Below, piece by piece: positions 34,638 through 44,190 of a DNA stretch of 64,000 nt (positions are counted from its first letter, which is position 1; every line of letters begins with the position of its first letter). The position numbers were made by a program, and so were the translations under genes. The stretch covers positions 1 through 64,000 of the forward strand of contig CAWGUD010000007.1 in the NCBI GenBank assembly GCA_963825685.1, written 5' to 3'. Under the pieces are notes generated by a model. The model was given only the letters and a program-made list of their open reading frames with translations, searched no databases and was not told the origin of the DNA. This DNA is from JAOUEA01 sp963825685 (GTDB taxonomy: Bacteria > Actinomycetota > UBA4738 > HRBIN12).

Positions 34638-34758
34638 ACCTCTGTTGCGTCTTGCAGAACCGTTTTCCTCGGGCCCGGGCGCGCGCCGCCGCCTTCCATC
34701 GGGCCCTGGAACGACCGAGGGCGGGTCGCGTCGTGCGCGACCCGCCCGTCGGTGGTCC

Positions 34759-34835
34759 TGGTCGGGACGGCGGGATTTGAACCCGCGACCTCAGCGTCCC
34801 GAACGCTGCGCGCTACCAAGCTGCGCCACGTCCCG
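34759..34835 (-). tRNA. tRNA-Pro (CGG anticodon)
   Basis: On the minus strand the acceptor CGGGACG pairs with CGTCCCG, followed by discriminator A and an encoded CCA. The D arm is GCGCAGCTTGGTAGCGC, the anticodon stem GCAGCG/CGCTG flanks a TTCGGGA loop (anticodon CGG), and the T arm is GCGGGTTCAAATCCCGC. The total is 77 nt with CCA. The 5' third overlaps the end of the metallophosphoesterase reading frame. Confidence 0.96.
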
Positions 34836-35744
34836 AGGAGCTTCGAGTGTAGCGATTCGTCGCAGCTCCAACAGCGTCGCCTCGGGGCGGCACGCGAACC
34901 GGAACGGCGCGTACTTGCTCGTGCCGAGCCCCTTGGACGTGTGCAGCACCGATCCGCCCATCCGGATCAGGCCCGACACGAGCCGCCTCGGCATCGAGCA
35001 GTTCGTGACCAGCGCGCCCCCCACCGGCCGGGGCAGCGGCAGGCAGACCTGTCCGCCGTGCGTGTGCCCGGCGACCATGAGCTCGTAGCCGAGCGCCGCC
35101 GCCTCGGGAGCCGAGTCGGGGGAGTGCATCACCGCGACGCCGAAGCGGTCCGTCGCTCGACGCGGCCCGACGGTCAGGTCGTGCCATCGAAGGTGCGCGT
35201 CGTCGAGGCCGAGCAGCTCGATCGGCAATCCGCCGAGCTCGATCTCACGGCGTACGTTCGTCAGGTCCTGCCATCCGTCGGCGGTGAGCTGGGCGACGAG
35301 GTCGGGCGCCCGGCCCGCTTCGGCCCGGCGCGGCTTGCGATGCCTGCGGAAGTACGCCAGGTAGTTCAGGGGACGGGGCGTGTAGTAGTCGTTCGAGCCG
35401 AGCACGAACCACGAGGCCAGCCGCCCGCGCACGGGGCGCACCGCCTCGACCACGCGCTCGACCGCCTCGGGTTCCGCGAGGAAATCCCCCGTCACGACGG
35501 TGACGTCTGCCTCGGGCAACGATGCGAGGAAGCGCGCCTTCGCCTCGTCGCCCCGCACGAAGTGCAGGTCGCTCAGGTGCAGCACGGTGAGCGACTCGGG
35601 ACCCTGCCCGTCGGCCGGTAGGATGGCCAGGCGGTGCCGCACGAGCCGGTACCACCGGCGTTCGATCGCCACCCCGTAGGCCACGCAGGCGACGCCGACG
35701 AGCGCCAGGAGGCCGAGCATCTGCGGCAGCCAACGGGGAAGCAT
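34791..35744 (-). CDS. metallophosphoesterase, membrane-anchored (calcineurin-like)
   Basis: 317 residues: one N-terminal membrane segment (MLGLLALVGVACVAYGVAI), then the phosphoesterase metal motifs LHLSDLHFVRG (DxH), TVVTGDFLAEP (GD), VLGSNDYYTP (GND, here SND-type) and VAGHTHGGQVCLP (GHTHGG). YkuE-like enzymes of this kind act outside the membrane. ATG 35744 is 7 nt after a minus-strand TACACT box. The last 14 residues (DVAQLGSAQRSGR) are coded by the tRNA-Pro gene; the natural domain probably ends at LLELRR. Confidence 0.88.
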   Translation of the reverse strand: MLPRWLPQMLGLLALVGVACVAYGVAIERRWYRLVRHRLAILPADGQGPESLTVLHLSDLHFVRGDEAKARFLASLPEADVTVVTGDFLAEPEAVERVVEAVRPVRGRLASWFVLGSNDYYTPRPLNYLAYFRRHRKPRRAEAGRAPDLVAQLTADGWQDLTNVRREIELGGLPIELLGLDDAHLRWHDLTVGPRRATDRFGVAVMHSPDSAPEAAALGYELMVAGHTHGGQVCLPLPRPVGGALVTNCSMPRRLVSGLIRMGGSVLHTSKGLGTSKYAPFRFACRPEATLLELRRIATLEAPRDVAQLGSAQRSGR

Positions 35745-35751
35745 CTGGAGG

Positions 35752-35757
35752 AGTGTA
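35752..35757 (-). promoter_or_regulatory. -10 box, leaderless, for the metallophosphoesterase gene
   Basis: TACACT on the minus strand is followed by 7 nt and the ATG at 35744. The same bases overlap the region just before GTG 35758 of the divergent yqeY gene. Confidence 0.4.
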
Positions 35758-36216
35758 GTGACCGAGTCAGCGTTGAAGACCGAGATCCACCAGCAGATGA
35801 CCGCCGCGATGAAGGCCCGCGACGAGCTCCGGCTGAGCACCCTGCGCATGCTGATCTCGGCGATCCGATACAAGGAAGACGAGCTGGGCCACGAGCTCAG
35901 CGAGGACGAGGTGCGGGCCGTCGCCGGCAGCCAGGTGAAGAAGCGCACCGAGTCGATCGAGGCGTTCGAGCAGGCCGGTCGCTCGGAGCTCGTGGCCAAG
36001 GAAACCGCCGAGCGGGAGGTGCTCGCGGCCTTCGCCCCCGAGCAGCTCTCCGACGAGGCGGTCGATGCCCTCGTCGACGAGGCGATCGCCTCGACGGGCG
36101 CGACCACGATGCAGCAGATGGGTCAGGTGATGGGTGCGATCATGGCGACGGCCAAGGGCCAGGTCGACGGCTCGGCCGTGCAGGCGAAGGTGAAGGCCAG
36201 GCTCGGCGGCGGCTGA
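35758..36216 (+). CDS. GatB/YqeY domain-containing protein
   Basis: 152 residues. The YqeY fold is shown by KTEIHQQMTAAMKARDELRLSTLRML, the conserved AIRYKEDELG and EQLSDEAVDALVDEAI, and the C-terminal TTMQQMGQVMGAIMATAKGQVDGS. The family shares the tRNA-binding tail domain of GatB and is linked to misacylated tRNA handling, but the role of stand-alone YqeY is not settled. GTG 35758 has GGAGG 6-10 nt upstream. Confidence 0.92.
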   Translation: MTESALKTEIHQQMTAAMKARDELRLSTLRMLISAIRYKEDELGHELSEDEVRAVAGSQVKKRTESIEAFEQAGRSELVAKETAEREVLAAFAPEQLSDEAVDALVDEAIASTGATTMQQMGQVMGAIMATAKGQVDGSAVQAKVKARLGGG

Positions 36217-36222
36217 GCCGCG

Positions 36223-38616
36223 CTACTTCCCGACCACGATCGTCACGGTCGTGCCTTCGGCGGCGGGCGTGCCGCCCGGCGGCTCCTGGCGGATCACCTT
36301 CCCGACCTTCGAGTCGTCCTCGACCTGGTCGTACTCGATCTTCACCACGAATCCGGCGTCCTCGAGCGTGGCTCGGGCCACGCCGGCGCCCATGCCGATC
36401 GTGCCCGGCACCTCCGTCTTCGGCGGCTTCCCGCTGCTGACCTCGATCCTCACCGCGATGCCGAGATCGACGGTCGCGCCGCCGGCCGGGCTCTGGGCGG
36501 CGACGATGCCCTCGGGCTCGAGCGAGTCGACCTCGACGATCGACACGTTGAAGCCCGCTCCCTCGAGACGCGCGATCGCCTGGTCCTTCTCGAGACCCAC
36601 CACGTTCGGCACCGTCGCGGTCGGCGGCGGCGGCGGCTCGGGGAAGCCCTCGATCGGCATGCCGCTCACGACCCGGGCCATGTACGTGCGCCAGATCGGG
36701 GCGGCCACCGTGCCGCCGAAGACGCTGCCCATCGAGTACGGATTGCCGTTGGAACCCACCCAGACCGCCGTCGCGAGCTGCCTCGTGTACCCGCAGAACC
36801 ACACGGCCTTGTTCAGGTCCGACGTGCCGGTCTTGCCGGCGACGGGCCGGGTCCCCCATCCGTAGAAGGCGCTCGCGGCCGTGCCGCTCGCCGGCACTCG
36901 CTGCAGCATCGCGGAGATCAGGTTCGCGATGTCGGGGCGCAGCACGCGCTCGCAGTCGGGCTCGTGCTCGAAGACCGGATCGCCGTCGCGCACGATCGTC
37001 TCCACCGTGTAGGGGGAGCAGTGCACGCCGCCGTTCGCCATCGTGGCGAAGCCGACCGCCATGTCGAGCGGCGAGACCTCCGCCGAGCCGGTGGCGAGCG
37101 ATGCGACCGGCGGCAGGTCGTTCGTGACGCCCATCTTCGATGCCACCGGCGGCACCGTCTCGGGGCCGATGTCGAGGATCAGCTGTGCGAACACGACGTT
37201 GATCGAGTTCTCGGTGGCCGTCCACAGATCGACCTTGCCTTTGCCGCTCCCTTCGGCGTTCGAGACGCAGCCGTCCTCGTCCTGCCAGAGCGGGCTGCAG
37301 AAGGGGGAGGCGCTCGAGTACGTCTGCGTCGGCGGCACGCCCTGCTCGAACGCCGCGGCCAGCACGAACGGCTTGAACGCCGACCCCGTCGGATGAGGGT
37401 CGGTCGCGAGCGCGAGCTCGTCCTCCATGAAGTTCTTGCCCGAGAGCATCGTGCGGATCGCGCCCGTCTTCGTGTCGACGGTGACGATCGACGTGTCGGG
37501 GTGCGCCTTGCCGTTCGACGGGATGAACACCCGGTACGGCTGGTTCGCCGCCTGCTGCGCGAATTCCTGCCAGGTCGGGTCGAACGTCGTGGTGATCTTC
37601 AGGCCGCCCTCGAACAAGGTGCGCTTGCGAGCCTTGACGCTGCGTCCGAGCGAATCGAACTGCCCGTTCGCGTTCTCGAGCACCTGCCGGATCATGTAGC
37701 GGACGAAGAACGGTTGCTTCTTCTGGAGCAGCTTGCCGACGCCCTCCGGCAGCTTCACCGGCTGCGCCTTGGCCCGCTCTTCCCGCTCCTCGGTGATGCC
37801 GACGGGCGACTCGGGTCCGAGAGCGCCCATCCGCACGAGCACCTCGTTGCGTCGCACGAGCGCGCGCTTCGGGTGGTCGATCGGGTTGTAGTCCTCGGGC
37901 GACCTGATGATGCCGGCGAGCATGGCCCCCTCGGTGAGCGTCAGCTTCCGAGCAGGCTTGTGGAAGTAGAACTCGGCGGCGGTGCCGATGCCGTAGACGC
38001 CGTTCCCGAAGTAGATCTGGTTCAGGTAGAGCTCGAGGATCTCCGGCTTCGAGTACTTCTCCTCGACCCTGATCGCGAGCGCCAGTTCCTGGAACTTGCC
38101 CTCGAAGCTCTGATCGAACTGCCCGAGGCCGAGGGTCGCGCCGACGAGCTGCTGGGTGATCGTGGAACCGCCCTGCACGACCTCGCCCGCCTGGGCGTTC
38201 TCGATCAGCGCCCGCACGAGCGAGCTCCAGTTCAGGGCGCCGTGCTCGTAGAACTCGGCGTCCTCGATCGCGAGCACCGCGTTCTGCGCGACCTTGCTCA
38301 CGTCCTTCAGCCGGATCAGCTCTCGGTTGTCGAGGTAGACCGTGGCGAGCTCGGTCTCGCCGTCGTTCGCGTAGATCGTCGATCGCTCGGGGAACCGCGG
38401 GATGCGGGTGAAGTCCGCTCCGAGCGTCGAGAGCTTGGCGTCGACGCGCATCACGCCGAAGGCGACGCCGACGAAGGGGGGCGCGATCAGGAACGCGAGC
38501 ATGCCGCTCGCGAGCAGGATCACGGGCACGAGCAGGATCGCGGCCAACGGCTTGAAGGCCGGACGGTCGGAGATCGGCCGTGGATCGGGCCGGCGGGGAA
38601 CGGAGGACTGAGGCAT
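36223..38616 (-). CDS. class A penicillin-binding protein 1A with two PASTA domains
   Basis: 797 residues: a cytoplasmic N-terminus, one membrane anchor (AAILLVPVILLASGMLAFLI), a GT51 glycosyltransferase (VLAIEDAEFYEHGALNW and GGSTITQQLVGATLG) and a transpeptidase with SxxK (PTGSAFKPF), SxN (TENSINVVF) and KTG (GKTGTSDLNK). Two PASTA repeats close the protein (TVPNVVGLEKDQAIARLEGA and GAGVARATLEDAGFVVKI). It polymerises and cross-links peptidoglycan. Start ATG 38616. A -10-like TATCCT lies 13 nt upstream. Confidence 0.96.
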   Translation of the reverse strand: MPQSSVPRRPDPRPISDRPAFKPLAAILLVPVILLASGMLAFLIAPPFVGVAFGVMRVDAKLSTLGADFTRIPRFPERSTIYANDGETELATVYLDNRELIRLKDVSKVAQNAVLAIEDAEFYEHGALNWSSLVRALIENAQAGEVVQGGSTITQQLVGATLGLGQFDQSFEGKFQELALAIRVEEKYSKPEILELYLNQIYFGNGVYGIGTAAEFYFHKPARKLTLTEGAMLAGIIRSPEDYNPIDHPKRALVRRNEVLVRMGALGPESPVGITEEREERAKAQPVKLPEGVGKLLQKKQPFFVRYMIRQVLENANGQFDSLGRSVKARKRTLFEGGLKITTTFDPTWQEFAQQAANQPYRVFIPSNGKAHPDTSIVTVDTKTGAIRTMLSGKNFMEDELALATDPHPTGSAFKPFVLAAAFEQGVPPTQTYSSASPFCSPLWQDEDGCVSNAEGSGKGKVDLWTATENSINVVFAQLILDIGPETVPPVASKMGVTNDLPPVASLATGSAEVSPLDMAVGFATMANGGVHCSPYTVETIVRDGDPVFEHEPDCERVLRPDIANLISAMLQRVPASGTAASAFYGWGTRPVAGKTGTSDLNKAVWFCGYTRQLATAVWVGSNGNPYSMGSVFGGTVAAPIWRTYMARVVSGMPIEGFPEPPPPPTATVPNVVGLEKDQAIARLEGAGFNVSIVEVDSLEPEGIVAAQSPAGGATVDLGIAVRIEVSSGKPPKTEVPGTIGMGAGVARATLEDAGFVVKIEYDQVEDDSKVGKVIRQEPPGGTPAAEGTTVTIVVGK

Positions 38617-38653
38617 GCGGTTGCCGCCCAGGATACCCCCCGCTGCCTGCAGG

Positions 38654-38659
38654 TACGAT
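38654..38659 (+). promoter_or_regulatory. -10 box, leaderless, deciding the nfeD-like start
   Basis: TACGAT is followed by exactly 7 nt and ATG 38667. The box covers the earlier in-frame ATG at 38658, so that ATG cannot be in the message if this is the promoter. Confidence 0.45.
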
Positions 38660-38666
38660 GGAGAAC

Positions 38667-40005
38667 ATGCGACGCGTGGCCCTGTGTTCCGCCGTGCTCG
38701 GCGTGCTCGCCGTGGCGTTCATGGCGCCCGCGGCCGGCGCCGCCGAGGCGACACCGGTGGTGGTGCTCCGCGTGGAGGGAGCGATCGATCGGCCGTTGCT
38801 CGGCTACCTCGACGATCGCCTCGCGCAGGCCGAGCGCGACGGAGCGATCGTCGTGCTGCAGCTCGACACCTCGGGCACCCTTGGCCAGGACGGCGTCGCC
38901 CTCGCACAGCGCGTCGTCGAACTCGACGTGCCCGTGCTGGCGTGGGTCGGCCCCACCCCCGCGACCGCGGCGGGCGCGGGCATGCTGCTGATGTACGCCT
39001 CGTCGCTCGCGGGGGTCGCACCGGGCTCGCAGACGGGACCCCTCGAGCCCGTCGACCTGCTGCACCCCGACGACGTGCCGGCCGACCTCGACGCCACGAT
39101 CGCAGGGCTGGATCGACGAGCGGGGCAAGGACACGCAGCTCGAACGCACCGACGAACCGTTGCCCGCGGCCGACGCGATCGAGCTGGGCATCGCCTCGGC
39201 GGCCGCGACGTCGGTGACCGGATTCCTCGCCGAGGTCGACGGGCAGACCGTGCAGACGCCGAGCGGGCCGGTCACGCTCGACACGCGCATCGCGACGAGC
39301 GAGGCCGAGGCCGAGGAAGGAACGGTCGCCCTGCGCTTCGACAATCTCGGGCCGATCCAGCGGGTCGCCCACGCGGTCTCGACCCCGTCGATGGTCTACT
39401 TCCTGCTCGTGTTCGGGCTGGCCGCCCTGGCCTTCGAGATCACCCAGCCCGGGTTCGGCTTCGCCGGTTTCGCGGGCGTCGGCCTGCTGGCCCTCGCCGT
39501 GTACGGGCTGTTCGTGGTGCCGCCCTCGATCCTGGGCATGGCGCTCCTGCTCGGCGGCATCGGCCTGATGACCCTCGACGTGCGTCTTCGCAACCTCGGT
39601 CTGCTGACGGCGGCCGGCCTGCTCGCGTTCGCCGCCGGGTCGGTGCTCGCCTGGTCGGGTGTGGCCGACGCGATCCGCATCTCCCCGTGGTTGATCGCCG
39701 GGGCGGTCGTGGCGTCGCTCCTGTACTACGGATTCGCGCTCACCGTCGCCCTCCAGTCGCGCGACCGCATCGTGAACACCCAGCGAGGGCTGATCGGGCT
39801 GATCGGCGAGGCTCGCGGCAAGCTCGCTCCCGAAGGGCCCGTCTACGTGAAGGGCGCGATGTGGCGCGGACGCGCGCAGGGCGAGCCGATCCCCCCCGGC
39901 ACGAAGGTGCGCGTGCGAGGCGTCGACGGTCTCGTGCTGCGGGTCGAGGAAGAGCCGGGAGCCGAGCCCGCGAGCGCCGCCAGCGGGGTGGCCGACCCGG
40001 CCTGA
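38667..40005 (+). CDS. NfeD-family membrane protein with ClpP-like domain (one frameshift)
   Basis: A signal peptide (RRVALCSAVLGVLAVAFMAP) leads into a ClpP-class domain (VVLRVEGAIDRPLLGYLDDR, VVLQLDTSGTLGQDG), then four membrane segments (YFLLVFGLAALAFEITQPGF onward) and a C-terminal OB-fold NfeD domain (GPVYVKGAMWRGRAQGEPI). The frame shifts by one base near 39105 (TIAG to WIDERGKD). Where NfeD proteases have the nucleophile in GAxAASAG, this protein reads PATAAGAG, so the serine appears to be glycine. It may be a non-proteolytic membrane-organising protein. Confidence 0.8.
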
Positions 40006-40120
40006 TCGAGCCTGACCAGGCCAGGCCGCGGCTCGGTGTGTGGCGATCCGGTGGCGCTCCTCTGCTCGTCGGCGGGATCTGCAATCCGCTGCCGAGGCGT
40101 CCTCCGAACAATGGGTTGAG

Positions 40121-40387
40121 ATGTGGAACGCCGCCGAGGACTGGCAGCACGGGGCCGCGTGTCGGGGCCAGGATGCGATCTACTTCTTCGCGCCCAACTA
40201 CTTCGAGCGCCGGCAGGAGAAGAACGCGCGCGAGGCCGTCGCGAAGTCGTTCTGCGTGCGGTGCCCGGTGCGGGAATCGTGCCTGGAGTACGCCCTGACC
40301 ACCAGGGAGGGCCACGGCATCTGGGGCGGCCTCAACGAGATGGAACGCCGCCGCCTGCTCCGCGAGCGGGCGCGCGCCGCGAGCTGA
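40121..40387 (+). CDS. WhiB-family iron-sulfur regulator
   Basis: 88 residues with the four cysteines of the [4Fe-4S] site: GAACRGQ, and CVRCPVRESC. The turn GIWGG and a basic C-terminus (ERRRLLRERARAAS) follow. WhiB proteins bind the sigma-A region 4 and respond to nitric oxide or redox state; they occur only in Actinomycetota and their phages, so this gene fixes the phylum. I prefer ATG 40121 over longer starts. The insert AIYFFAPNYFERRQEKNARE is longer than in WhiB1. Confidence 0.93.
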   Translation: MWNAAEDWQHGAACRGQDAIYFFAPNYFERRQEKNAREAVAKSFCVRCPVRESCLEYALTTREGHGIWGGLNEMERRRLLRERARAAS

Positions 40388-40434
40388 ACGTTCGTCGTTC
40401 CCACCGCCACCCGAACGTGCGAGTATCCCCCGCG

Positions 40435-40902
40435 ATGGATGACCGACGGATCCTCGACCGCATCACCGAGCTGGGCCTCGAGCTCCCGCCGCCGCCGAAC
40501 GCCGTGGCTTCGTACCTGCCCGTGCGTGTCGCCGGCTCGCTCGTCTTCGTGGCGGGCCAGGTCGCGATGGTCGGCGGCGCGGTGATGCACCCAGGTCGGC
40601 TCGGCGACGACGTGAACACCGACGACGCGGCGTCGAGCGCTCGCCAGTGTGCGCTGCAGGCTCTCTCGGCGTTGCGGGAGGCTCTCGGCTCGTTCGAACC
40701 GCTCGTCGGCATCGCGCAGGTGACCGTCTACGTCGCGAGCACCCCGGACTTCACCGAGCATCCCGCGGTCGCCAACGGGGCGAGCGACCTGTTCGTCGAC
40801 GTGCTCGGAGAGGCGGGGCGCCACGCGCGCGTCGCGGTCGGCGTGGCGTCGCTACCGCTCGGCACGTCGGTCGAGGTGGCCGTCACCGCCCAACTCGGCT
40901 GA
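40435..40902 (+). CDS. RidA family protein (YjgF-like)
   Basis: 155 residues of the longer RidA subgroup: PNAVASYLPVRVAGSLVFVAGQVAM at the N-terminal beta sheet, ARQCALQALSALREALGSF and VYVASTPDFTEHPAVANGAS, then the RVAVGVASLPLGTSVEVAV ending. The key arginine of imine deaminases is replaced in context by HARVAVGVAS. RidA proteins clear reactive enamines or imines; the long subgroup has less defined roles. ATG 40435. Confidence 0.9.
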   Translation: MDDRRILDRITELGLELPPPPNAVASYLPVRVAGSLVFVAGQVAMVGGAVMHPGRLGDDVNTDDAASSARQCALQALSALREALGSFEPLVGIAQVTVYVASTPDFTEHPAVANGASDLFVDVLGEAGRHARVAVGVASLPLGTSVEVAVTAQLG

Positions 40903-40933
40903 CAGCTTCCCGGCCCGCGCGCAGGTTCGGTGC

Positions 40934-42798
40934 TCAGCGAGGGAACCGGAGGTCGCCGTCGCGTCGGCTGATCCCCGTCCGGTCGAAGTACTCCAGCAAG
41001 GGAAGGGCGAACTTCCTGCTCGTGTGGAGCGCCTCGCGGAACGCGCTCACCGTGATGCCCTCGGTCGAGCGCCGCACGATGCTCTCGGCTCGCGCGACGA
41101 GATCGGGGGTGAAGACCAGTTCCTTCGAGACCCTGACGCGAGCCCGGCCCCCACGGCCGCCTCGACCACGTCGCGTCGCACGCCGGTCCGCTCCAGCTCG
41201 GCGATCGTCGGAGGTGTGGCCTCGGCGTCGCCGCCGATCGCGGCGAGCATGCGCCGCACCTCGGCATCGTCGGCATCGAGCGTGACCCGATGCCCTGCCA
41301 GGCGCACCGTGGTCGCCGATCGCTCCACGACGCCCGACGTCACCATGGCGTCGATCGCCGCCTCGGCCAGTCCCGCGTCGGGAGGCGCTCCGACCGAGCG
41401 GAGCGCGTCGAGGACGATCGCTGCGCACGTCGCCGACCGGCGCGCCGACCGCGAGCGGCTCCCGTTCGTGCACGCCGGCGAGCATCTCGGTGACCGCCCG
41501 TTCCCACGCCTCGCGGACCGACGGATCGACCGCCCACGCCCCGATCGCCGTCGCTGGATCGGCGGCGTGACCGACCAGCCTCGGCACGTCGTCGAAGACG
41601 AGGGCGCCCCGCTCGGTCACGAGCAGGGCGGGGAGCTCGTCGGGTGAGGCCGCCGTGCGCGCGGTGAGACGGGCAGGGGCCTTCGCCGCCTTGCCGGGCG
41701 CGACGTCGAGCACGAGACCACCGGCCACGGTCTCGCGCCGGCCCGCCTCACGCAGGACCAGGTGATCGCCGACGGCGAGCACGAGGGGGTGCGAGGTCCG
41801 AAGCCGGGCGAAGACCGAGTCACCGGGCTCGAGCCGGTTCCCGTCGAGGAAGCGCACCCGCGCGTCGGCCTCGGCGGCGCCGGCGTACACCTTGAACGCC
41901 CCGCGAGCGGAGAGCGCCTTCGTGAGCCCCCGGACCGCACGGAGCTCGACGTCGAACGTCGAGGTCGGCAACCACGCCGCGGGGTGGGTGATCACGTCTC
42001 CTCGCTCGAGGTCGTCTCGTTCGGTGCCGACCAGGTTGGCCGCGACCCGGGCAACCGGGCACGCATGGTCTTCGCTCTGACGGTGGGTCTGCAGGGATCG
42101 CACGCGGGCCCGCCGGTCGCCGGGTTCGACCGCGATCTCGTCGCCGACACTGAGGCAGCCTCCCGTCAGCGTGCCGGTCGCCACGGTGCCGGCGCCCTTG
42201 ATCGTGAAGACGCGGTCGACGAAGAGGCGCGCGGGCGCCGACCGCGGCGCCGGCGCTCGCTCGAGCACGGCGTCCAGAGCGGTGCGCAGCGGGTCGAGCC
42301 CTTCGCCGGTGACCGCAGAGACCGGCACGACGGGCGCTGCGGCGAGCGTGGTGCCCTGGAGCCGCTCGAGGACCTCCTCCTCGGCGATGGCCAGGGTCTC
42401 GTCGTCGACGAGGTCGACCTTCGTCAGGGCCACGACCCCATGAGAGACCCCGAGCACGTCGAGGATCTCCAGATGCTCCTCGGATTGCGGTTTCCATCCC
42501 TCGTCGGCTGCGACGACGAAGAGCACGAGCGGCGCCGGTCCGACCCCCGCGAGCATGTTGCGGATGAACCGCTCGTGACCCGGCACGTCGACGAAGCCGA
42601 CCTCACGTCCGCTCGGGAGGGCGCACCAGGCGTAGCCGAGGTCGATCGTCAGGCCCCGGCGCTTCTCCTCGGCCCACCGGTCGGGGTCGATGCCGGTGAG
42701 CCGCATGATCAGCGACGACTTGCCGTGGTCGACGTGGCCGGCCGTCGCCACCACACGGTGCGCGGCCCCGGTCGTCTCCACTCGAGCCGCCGGCGTCA
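40934..42798 (-). CDS. selB: selenocysteine-specific elongation factor SelB (two frameshifts)
   Basis: The GTPase has VVATAGHVDHGKSSLIMRL (P-loop), GFVDVPGHERFIRNML and LTKVDLVDD. EF-Tu-like domains 2 and 3 follow (GTVATGTLTGGCLSVGDEI). The C-terminal winged helices that bind the SECIS RNA are split: one in another frame between about 41430 and 41145 (TSGVVERSATTVRLAGHRVT), and the last back in frame (LVARAESIVRRSTEGITVSA). SelB carries Sec-tRNA to in-frame UGA codons. GTG 42798 is 2 bp after the selA stop. Confidence 0.9.
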
Positions 42799-42800
42799 CC

Positions 42801-44183
42801 TCAGTCCTCGTCGTCGAGGTCGTCGCCTTCGAGGGCGTACCAGATCGCGCGCGCGAGGTCGGGGACCTGCTCGTCCGTGACGGTCCGCAGGTCGAGGAGC
42901 ACGTGGTCCTTCTCGACGCGACCGAAGACGCTCGGGCGACCGGCGCGCAGACGCGCGGCGAACGCGCTCGGTTCGGGAACCGTGATCCGCACCCCCCACG
43001 AGGGGAGCCCCGCGCCGGGCATCGATCCACCCCCGACCGCGGACTCACATCGATGCACGTGAGCGTGCTCGAGGTCGCCCCCGATCGTCTCGCTGAGGCG
43101 CTGGGCCCGGCGATGCACCGTCTCGGCCGGCTCCTGCAGCATGCGGACCACCGGCACGTGGTCGAGGTCGCCGGCGACGGTCATCGCGAGCACCTGTTCG
43201 AGCGCCGCCACCTGCATCTTGTCGACCCGCACCGCGCGAGCGATCGGATGACGGCGCAGCTTCGCGACGAGCGCCGCCCGTCCGACGATGATGCCCGCCT
43301 GCGGCCCGCCGAGCAGCTTGTCACCCGAGAACGTCACGAGGTCGGCGCCGTCGGTGAGCGCGTCGGCGACGGCGGGTTCGTCGTGCGGCATGCCCTGGCC
43401 GTGTCGCAGCATCCCCGAGCCCACGTCGAAGAGGAAGGGCACCTCGTGCTGCTGCGCCAGCCGGGCGAGCTCGGTCGTCGCGGCCGAGGCCGTGAACCCG
43501 ACCACCTGATAGTTCGACGGGTGCACCTTCAGCACCGCCCCGACACGGTCGGTGAACGCCGTCCGGTAGTCGCCGATGCGCGTGCGATTCGTGGTGCCGA
43601 CCTCGACGAGCTTCGCTCCCGACGCCGCCATGATGTCGGGGATGCGGAACTCCCCACCGATCTCGATCAGCTCGCCTCGAGAGACCAGCACCTGCTTGCC
43701 TTTCGCGAGCCCTGCGAGGCTCAGCAGCAAGGCCGCGGCGCAGTTGTTCACGACGAGCGCGTCCTCGGCGCCGGTGATCGCCACGAGCATCGACTCGGCG
43801 CGGCTCGAGCGCTTCCCGCGCGCGCCGGTCTCACGGTCCACCTCGAGGTCGCTGTAGCCGCGTGCCGCCCTGGCGGCCGCCTCGATCGCACGCTCGGGGA
43901 GCGGCGCCCGCCCGAGGTTGGTGTGCAGGATCACCCCGGTCGCGTTGATCACGGGGGTGAGTCCGACCGAGATGCGCGAGGCCGCGGCGATCGCCCGCGC
44001 CAGGATGTCGTCGTCGCTCGGCCGTGGCTCGCCCTTCGCGAGGCCCGTCCGCACCTCGCTCACCACGTCGGTGATCGTGTGCTTCAGCAGCTGGCGGCCG
44101 ACGGTCGCGGCGGCTCGACGACCGGGCTCAGAGCGGAGCAAGGCGTCGACCGAGGGCAGCGCTCGTCGCGCGTCGGACGTCAT
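42801..44183 (-). CDS. selA: L-seryl-tRNA(Sec) selenium transferase
   Basis: 460 residues, fold-type I PLP enzyme. Motifs: INATGVILHTNLGRAPLP, LVVNNCAAALLLSLAGLA, RGELIEIGGEFRIPDIM and the PLP lysine in DLVTFSGDKLLGGPQAG. It converts Ser-tRNA(Sec) to Sec-tRNA(Sec) with selenophosphate. It is followed by selB. selD, tRNA-Sec and a recognisable selenoprotein gene are not in the window. ATG 44183 lies 7 nt after TAGACT, so it is probably leaderless. Confidence 0.95.
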   Translation of the reverse strand: MTSDARRALPSVDALLRSEPGRRAAATVGRQLLKHTITDVVSEVRTGLAKGEPRPSDDDILARAIAAASRISVGLTPVINATGVILHTNLGRAPLPERAIEAAARAARGYSDLEVDRETGARGKRSSRAESMLVAITGAEDALVVNNCAAALLLSLAGLAKGKQVLVSRGELIEIGGEFRIPDIMAASGAKLVEVGTTNRTRIGDYRTAFTDRVGAVLKVHPSNYQVVGFTASAATTELARLAQQHEVPFLFDVGSGMLRHGQGMPHDEPAVADALTDGADLVTFSGDKLLGGPQAGIIVGRAALVAKLRRHPIARAVRVDKMQVAALEQVLAMTVAGDLDHVPVVRMLQEPAETVHRRAQRLSETIGGDLEHAHVHRCESAVGGGSMPGAGLPSWGVRITVPEPSAFAARLRAGRPSVFGRVEKDHVLLDLRTVTDEQVPDLARAIWYALEGDDLDDED

Positions 44184-44190
44184 GCGGCCC

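Noticed and set aside
34545..34758. c-di-AMP (ydaO-type) riboswitch before nlpC
   Set aside because: The predicted leader is about 60 nt, too short, and I could not find the conserved core.
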